Source: Hydrogenophilales bacterium RIFOXYD1_FULL_62_11
GTDB lineage: Bacteria; Pseudomonadota; Gammaproteobacteria; Burkholderiales; Thiobacillaceae
DNA length: 10,737 bases
Assembly: GCA_001802655.1 (NCBI GenBank)
Contig: MGZO01000129.1
Span: forward strand, 57,008-67,744
Direction: 5' to 3'
Numbering within the stretch: position 1 is the first letter of the stretch; every line of letters starts with the position of its first letter. The notes below the pieces were generated by a model. It was not told the DNA's origin and did not search any database. It saw only the letters and a list, made by a program, of their open reading frames with translations. Position numbers and translations under genes: made by a program. This document shows positions 6,689 to 10,737 of this stretch, piece by piece.

Positions 6689-7584
6689 CTATTGCACGGG
6701 TGCCTCAATCGGCTTGTCCCTATAAGGATAATTTTTCAGGCGCGTGTCGCTGCGCTCGTGTGGCTTGGCGAGGGTCTTGGCTGGGTCAATCCAGTCTTCC
6801 CATTTGAAGTTCTCGATCACCTTGGCCTGATAGCTTTCTTCTAGCGGGTGTTCGAGGATGTCGTTGATATGCGCCCACTGCTGATAGCGCATGAGATCGA
6901 CCTGGTAAGGCGTCGGTTTGCCCCCGGCTTTTTTCACCACAGCCTTGAGCGCTTCCACGTCCTTCATCGTCACCTTGGGCTGCCAGGTTACCTTGCCGGG
7001 CAGCATGACCGGCTCGCCAGGGATGTTGTTGATCCCTTCCTTCCACGTCGCCAGCACGGCGACCTTCGTGTCTTCCCGATAGAGAACGATGGCATGGCTG
7101 TAGCGCTTGTCCTTGAAGAATCCCAAGTTGCCGTATTGCAGCCGCGCACCAGTCAGGAAAGCCACCGCATCCGACCAGCAGGGCGATTCGCCGCTGATAC
7201 CCCAGAGTACGCTGCGGTCGATGATGCCGTCTGGAAACAGAATCTTGAATGCCACCCATGTGGAGTTAGCTGCGGTTGTCGTCCCCTCGCAGTCGTGACC
7301 GTGAAAACGCACCAGATCTTTCAGCGTGACCGGATAGGTATAGGGGTAGTAACGCCCTGTGTGCCTTGAGTGGCCAGCATCTCGAATACCGGCGCATAAG
7401 GCTTGGCAACCATGGATGCATACCAGGTCGGGTCGCGATCCGGTGCTTCCACGCCCGTTTCAATGAAGATCGATTCGCCTTCCTTGTAGGTAGGCTCTGC
7501 GGCGGCGACACTGGTAGCAAAAAGAAAAAACAGGCCGCTGGGCAACAAGATGCCCCGGAAAACTTTGCGCATGAGGTTTTTCAT
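6689..7584 (-). pseudogene. Secreted FmdE-like protein, broken by a one-base frameshift
   Basis: The gene starts at ATG 7584 with an excellent ribosome binding site (AAGGAGG, four bases before the start). A signal peptide comes first (MKNLMRK, then a hydrophobic core to about residue 26, likely cleavage after VAAA at 29), so the product should be exported to the periplasm. The first frame covers 77 codons to about 7354; the second runs from TAC at 7351 to the TAG at 6691-6689. Reading across with one base restored near 7352 gives YYPYTYPVTLKDLVRFHGHD, continuous and sensible, for a protein of about 298 residues. HGHDCEG (95-101) is the metal/ligand motif of the FmdE family (formylmethanofuran dehydrogenase subunit E-like), and SGESPCWSD lies downstream. 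Stand-alone exported FmdE proteins have no settled function, so no reaction is assigned. The break may be real decay or a sequencing error; no slippery heptamer is evident. Confidence 0.75.
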
Positions 7585-7604
7585 TCCCCCTCCTTAGTCA
7601 TGAG

Positions 7605-7619
7605 TATCGGAATCCGATA
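7605..7619. promoter_or_regulatory. Operator-like palindrome upstream of the fmdE-like gene
   Basis: TATCGGA-A-TCCGATA is a perfect 7-1-7 inverted repeat centred 28 bases before the fmdE-like start and about 10 bases before its ribosome binding site. Its size and symmetry suit a dimeric repressor. No regulator gene lies nearby in the window and no convincing -35/-10 pair was found around it. Apart from this palindrome, the 237-base gap from 7585 to 7821 holds nothing I can identify. Confidence 0.45.
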
Positions 7620-7821
7620 GCCCTGCATATCACGCCCAATTGGCAATCTGCGAGCATTCTTGCCCTTTTCCCTGTATAGCAGACCGGTGTAGCTCAGCTT
7701 GAGCATCTGATAAGGCTGGAACACTGGACGGACTTAGTGATTGCGCCGCCTTTGGGAAGAGTGGATATAACTCTTTGTCAGGGTACTGTCGCCGCGTATT
7801 CCAGTAGCCACTTTTCCAAAA

Positions 7822-8742
7822 TCAGGCGGTATCCTGCCGCTCACGCACCAGAGCTGTAAATGAAGCAATATCCATCAGCCACGCCTGTTGCTCTGGCGTG
7901 TAAGTCGCGTGCAGTCCACGCGGCAAAACAAGTTGCAGATTTTTCGCCTGCATTTCGTCCGTCTGATGTCGGCTGATTGAAGTTTCGAGCGTTAGCAGGT
8001 GTTTGTGGTCGATACGATCAGCCTCTGCAAGCACCTGTCGCCAACGGTCTTTGCAAGTGGACTTCACGCCAAGCATGGTCAGGTGCAACGCGTCAAATGC
8101 CGGGTCGTGGTATGCCGTAACACTGGGGAAAATGAAATCCGGTTTGGCCTTGTTTTCCGTTACGGCAGTGCGTTTATATTGGATGCCGCATTCAGTAAAC
8201 AGCAGTTCGAGATGGTTTTCGAGGGCAAGTCCAACCCGGCTCTTGCGCCGGTTTTGTACGGATAGCGAAAATGACAAAAAACCATCCACATCCACACCCG
8301 CATCCACGTCACCTCCAAAGCCCGTAGAAAGGCGGTCGGCGATCAGGTGTCGTTCCAGTGTGCGAAACAGGACTTCTTCCTGCTCCATCCACGCCATCAA
8401 CACCAAGTCTTGATCTTCCGCCGGATTAAGGTCTTTCAGAGTGGAGCGGGCATAGGCGGAAAACTCACGTGTTGTCGGGAACTTCCCTTTGAATTTCTCC
8501 AGCATAGTTTCAAGGTAGATTTCAGCCGATATCTCCACCACAACGCCAATGTTTTCAAGGATGAACCGTGAAGCAAACGCAATACGATCTTGCTCCGTTT
8601 CTAGTTCGGATTTGACTGAAAAGCCGGGGTGAGCCAAGTCGGTGAAGCCAAACAACCATTCAATCTGCGCTGAAATGCTAGAACCATTTTCAGCGATAAC
8701 AACCAACAGACCGCCGTCGTGGCGCTTGGCGATCACGAGCAA
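7822..8742 (-). CDS. C-terminal fragment of the EcoRII-type nuclease, possibly made by reinitiation
   Basis: This is the part after the internal TAA, listed separately because it could be translated. A TTG (8742) and a GTG (8736) lie 6 and 12 bases after the stop, and the stop itself forms a TAAGG stretch four bases before the TTG, a plausible reinitiation signal. The 306-residue product would lack the first quarter of the EcoRII-type protein but keep the end of the N-domain, the linker (about 130-160) and the whole catalytic domain, with candidate active-site residues E175, D202 and K227 (counted from the TTG). Isolated EcoRII catalytic domain is known to cut without a second effector site. 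Whether this fragment is produced cannot be told from sequence. Confidence 0.45.
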   Translation of the reverse strand: MLVIAKRHDGGLLVVIAENGSSISAQIEWLFGFTDLAHPGFSVKSELETEQDRIAFASRFILENIGVVVEISAEIYLETMLEKFKGKFPTTREFSAYARSTLKDLNPAEDQDLVLMAWMEQEEVLFRTLERHLIADRLSTGFGGDVDAGVDVDGFLSFSLSVQNRRKSRVGLALENHLELLFTECGIQYKRTAVTENKAKPDFIFPSVTAYHDPAFDALHLTMLGVKSTCKDRWRQVLAEADRIDHKHLLTLETSISRHQTDEMQAKNLQLVLPRGLHATYTPEQQAWLMDIASFTALVRERQDTA

Positions 8743-9060
8743 ATCGCCTTAGGCAGCACTCAGAGAAACAGTAGTGGTTGGAAAATAAAAACGGTATTCG
8801 GCTGACCTGTGCGGCTGGTCTTTTCGGCTGTCATAGAGCGTCAGAAAGGCATCTTCTACAACAGGTTCTGCATCATTATCGGACAGGTAAAGGAAGCGGG
8901 TGGGTATACGCGTGGGTTCGATTGGTTTACCCATGAACGTCAACATGCTTTTTGTGGCCTGGTATTCGTGCTGATTAGAGCGAGTTCTATCCGCTTCAAC
9001 AGCACTGAGGCGTTTGGCCGCCACCCCTTCAAAATATTCCGACAGGTACCCGCTTTTCAC
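7822..9060 (-). pseudogene. EcoRII-type restriction endonuclease interrupted by an in-frame stop
   Basis: Read through, the gene encodes 412 residues, close to EcoRII (404). It starts at GTG 9060 with GGAGGAG five bases upstream, in a GTGA overlap with the vsr stop. Residues 1-103 (GYLSEYFEGVAAKRLSAVEAD ... LTLYDSRKDQPHRSAEYRFYFP) belong to the EcoRII N-terminal effector domain. A TAA at 8751-8749 then interrupts it, and the same frame resumes at once with GDLLVIAKRHDGG and IEWLFGF, so a single base change is the simplest cause. The C-terminal nuclease domain is intact: a Glu in LALENHLELLF, then PDFIFPS and GVKSTCKDRWRQVL supply a PD-(D/E)XK site, followed by the conserved LVLPRGLHATY. EcoRII cuts CCWGG, needs two sites and is autoinhibited by its N-domain. 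Specificity here is inferred by homology and from the dcm-like and vsr partners. Sequencing error is the alternative to a true nonsense mutation. Confidence 0.85.
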
Positions 9061-9503
9061 CCACGCTCCTCCATAAACGGCACGTCGCTGTGTAACCAGT
9101 TGGCCAGTCGTCGTGTGACTTCACCTAAATCTTTACCTGCGCCACGGATGGCGCACTCCCAGACAATACCTACACGCCAGCCTGCGGCAATAAGTGCTGT
9201 TCGAGTCCGGTAGTCGTTATCCTGGTTGCGCCCAATTTTTTCGCGCCAAAAATCTGGGCGCGTGCCCGGCCACTTGAACAGATGGCAGTCGTGTCCGTGC
9301 CAGAAACAGCCGTGAACGAAAACAACTGCGCGATAACGCGGAAACACCATATCGGGTTTGCCGGGAAGATTGCGGACATGCAGACGGAATCGAAAACCCT
9401 GGCGATGCAACAAACTGCGTATCAAGATTTCTGGTTTGGTGTTGCGGCTCCGAATGCCGGCCATCATCCGGCTGCGGGTTGCCGGATCAACAACGTCAGC
9501 CAT
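9057..9503 (-). CDS. vsr: Very short patch repair endonuclease Vsr
   Basis: Vsr nicks DNA 5' of the T in T:G mismatches that arise when 5-methylcytosine deaminates within CCWGG, starting repair by DNA polymerase I and ligase. The 148-residue product (156 in E. coli) aligns without gaps through its core: MADVVDPATRS at the start, E25, the metal-binding D51 (GKPDMVF), and VHGCFWHGHDC carrying H64, the intercalating F67 and W68, and H69. The structural zinc ligands C66, H71, C73 and C117 are all present at E. coli numbering. The ATG at 9503 is chosen because E. coli Vsr also starts MADV; it overlaps the stop of the upstream gene (TGATG). Its own stop overlaps the nuclease start (GTGA), so the three genes are probably translationally coupled. 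It appears intact. Confidence 0.97.
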   Translation of the reverse strand: MADVVDPATRSRMMAGIRSRNTKPEILIRSLLHRQGFRFRLHVRNLPGKPDMVFPRYRAVVFVHGCFWHGHDCHLFKWPGTRPDFWREKIGRNQDNDYRTRTALIAAGWRVGIVWECAIRGAGKDLGEVTRRLANWLHSDVPFMEERG

Positions 9504-9784
9504 CAATCATCCAGATGTTCCCCAAAGGCAGTCATGAAAACTGGGTAAGCAGCCTCAATCACCCTATCGTGCCCCAGCCTTTCTTCCATTTCGCTCAACA
9601 AGAAACGCAATTCCTGTACTTCACTGTCTGTGAAAGTTTGTTGGCCGTTTGAGATAGTAATAATGTCTGCGGGGTCATCTTCCGGATGAAACAGTAATTT
9701 GCCGCATTGCATTTCAGAGAACCACAACAAGGCACCATCGAAAGTGGTGTCGCGCAGTTTCGGGATGCGGGATTGTGCGTGCAT
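9503..9784 (-). CDS. Small acidic protein of unknown function between methyltransferase and vsr
   Basis: I do not recognise this 93-residue protein. It is soluble by appearance, with no signal peptide or membrane segment, and clearly acidic (about 18 Asp/Glu against 7 Lys/Arg). An acidic patch PEDDPAD (34-40) is followed by a likely helix (SEVQELRFLLSEMEERLG, about 53-71). It lacks a helix-turn-helix of the kind found in restriction controller proteins. It has a strong ribosome binding site (AGGAG, about six bases before the ATG) which includes part of the methyltransferase stop region, and its TGA overlaps the vsr ATG (TGATG). The good start signals, coupling and protein-like composition say it is a real gene. 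A role in the restriction/repair cassette is inferred only from position; a DNA-mimic or partner protein is possible but unproven. Confidence 0.8.
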   Translation of the reverse strand: MHAQSRIPKLRDTTFDGALLWFSEMQCGKLLFHPEDDPADIITISNGQQTFTDSEVQELRFLLSEMEERLGHDRVIEAAYPVFMTAFGEHLDD

Positions 9785-9794
9785 GGTTTTCTCC

Positions 9795-10737
9795 TCAAGC
9801 AGTGGCGTAACGAAGGGGCAGCTCCGGTTCCAGGATATCAGCTTCCAGATAGGGCTGCATCAACCTTGCAACGTGAGCCATGACATCAACAACGACAGAG
9901 TTTCCAAATTGTTTGTAAGCCCGTGTATCTGACACCGGGATCCTGAACGTATCTGGAAAGCCCATCAGCCTTGCACACTCTCTCGGTGTGAGCCGACGTG
10001 GGTTTTTGCGCTTGCCCTGATCGATCAGTATCTCCGAGCCGTCCTTGTAATAGCGGGCTGACAGGGTTCGGGCGACGTTGTCTGGCGTAACCAAACCGAA
10101 GCCGAAGCCGTTGCCTTTCAGCCGGTGTTTCTCAGCGTAGTTTTGCAGGTAGCGCCAGAGGTTGTCAGTGAGGGTGTATTTGTCCTGCACCTTTTTATGG
10201 GCGTGGTCGAAGAAGCGGTCTTCGTCCCACGGCAGTTGCGGCTCAGAGCCGTCGGTGCGGTGGAGTATTTCCTTCAGCGTGTGCCGTCCCTTGGGCGGCA
10301 TGGGCAGTGCGTCAAAGTCGAACGCGACGGGTTCGCGAAAGCCGACGATGAGGATGCGTTCGCGGTGCTGGGGAACAAAGTGTGCGCCGTCGATAACGCG
10401 GGTGTGAATGTGATAACCGAGTTCTTCGCTGAGGGTGCGCTTGATGACGGCGAAAGTGCGGCCTTTGTCATGCGAGGTCAGGTTCTTGACGTTTTCCAGC
10501 AAAAAGGCGCGTGGGCGCTTTTCGGCGATGACGCGAGCGACATCAAAAAATAGGGTGCCCTGCGTTTCGCACGCAAAGCCGTGGGCTTTCCCCAGTGCGT
10601 TCTTTTTCGACACACCGGCGATGGAAAAGGGCTGGCAAGGGAATCCGGCCAGCAGCACATCGTGGTCGGGGATGTCGGCGGCCTGAACCTGTGTGATGTC
10701 GCCGTTGATGGCGTGGCCATCGCGGAAGTTTTCGGCA
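9795..10737 (-). CDS. C5-cytosine DNA methyltransferase, Dcm/EcoRII-cassette type (5' end cut by window)
   Basis: This enzyme transfers a methyl group from S-adenosylmethionine to C5 of cytosine in its target site. The last 313 codons are present, entering from the right edge (first whole codon at 10736). Motifs in order: IV, GFPCQPFS with the catalytic Cys; VI, ENV in FLLENVKNL; VIII, QHRERILIVGF; a target-recognition region (about the middle third, including HTLKEILHRTDGSEPQLPW and NLWRYLQNY); IX, RRLTPRECARLMGFPDTF; and X, YKQFGNSVVVDV. The SAM-binding motif I lies outside the window. The TQGTLFFDVARVI block and the vsr and EcoRII-type neighbours suggest CCWGG as the target, an inference. 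Its stop lies 10 bases before the next start, so it probably heads a four-gene operon. No internal breaks are seen. Confidence 0.95.
   Translation of the reverse strand, partial: AENFRDGHAINGDITQVQAADIPDHDVLLAGFPCQPFSIAGVSKKNALGKAHGFACETQGTLFFDVARVIAEKRPRAFLLENVKNLTSHDKGRTFAVIKRTLSEELGYHIHTRVIDGAHFVPQHRERILIVGFREPVAFDFDALPMPPKGRHTLKEILHRTDGSEPQLPWDEDRFFDHAHKKVQDKYTLTDNLWRYLQNYAEKHRLKGNGFGFGLVTPDNVARTLSARYYKDGSEILIDQGKRKNPRRLTPRECARLMGFPDTFRIPVSDTRAYKQFGNSVVVDVMAHVARLMQPYLEADILEPELPLRYATA

Noticed and set aside
7340..7360. Programmed ribosomal frameshift in the fmdE-like gene
   Set aside because: There is no slippery heptamer or clear downstream structure; a one-base deletion or read error is simpler.
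7683..7725. tRNA-like start (GGTGTAGCTCAGC followed by GAGC, resembling an acceptor end and D-arm)
   Set aside because: The D-loop is too short, no anticodon stem or T-arm with GGTTCGA follows, and no CCA end is present. At most a fragment, most likely chance.
7822..7850. Possible terminator (GGCAGGATACCGCC) at the end of the restriction cassette
   Set aside because: The imperfect repeat is short, lies in the coding end of the nuclease gene and has no T-tract after it.
1..10737. Insertion sequences, CRISPR arrays and direct repeats
   Set aside because: I saw no transposase, terminal inverted repeats with target duplications, or spaced direct repeats by eye. A self-alignment would settle this.

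Overview
The window is a chromosomal replication-origin neighbourhood joined to a small restriction-modification and DNA-repair island. The order yidC-rnpA-rpmH (minus strand) / dnaA-dnaN-gyrB (plus strand), with no recF between dnaN and gyrB, and the protein sequences (DnaA opening MDSFWDLCQERF, GyrB of 825 residues with the long proteobacterial insertion) suggest a betaproteobacterium, perhaps of the Nitrosomonadales. The genus cannot be read from this.

Region 1 (1-1117). The 5' end of yidC, rnpA and rpmH run leftward from a good sigma-70-type promoter (TTGACA-18 bp-TCTAAT). yidD is missing from its usual place between rnpA and yidC. rnpA has no ATG, GTG or TTG at a sensible start position; the best in-frame candidate is an ATC that overlaps the rpmH stop codon, followed by a strong hairpin.

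Region 2 (1042-6381). dnaA, a likely oriC in the dnaA-dnaN gap (two perfect DnaA boxes, one near-perfect box and an AT-rich stretch), dnaN and gyrB form the replication-initiation block. It ends in a nested inverted repeat and a strong rho-independent terminator.

Region 3 (6382-7821). About 300 bases show no recognisable gene. A minus-strand gene follows for a secreted FmdE-like protein. It is broken by a one-base frameshift, and a perfect 7-1-7 palindrome just upstream of its ribosome binding site looks like an operator.

Region 4 (7822-10737). A tightly packed minus-strand cassette reads: a C5-cytosine DNA methyltransferase (cut by the window end), a 93-residue unknown acidic protein, a Vsr mismatch endonuclease with every key residue, and an EcoRII-type restriction enzyme. 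The last three genes are linked by TGATG and GTGA overlaps. The EcoRII-type gene has an in-frame TAA within its N-terminal regulatory domain and leaves the catalytic domain intact. By analogy with EcoRII this cassette should act on CCWGG: the methyltransferase protects the site, Vsr repairs the T:G mismatches produced by deamination of 5-methylcytosine, and the nuclease cuts unmodified DNA. The most interesting points are the missing rnpA start codon, the nonsense codon that would release the nuclease domain from its regulatory half, and the unknown small protein inside the cassette.
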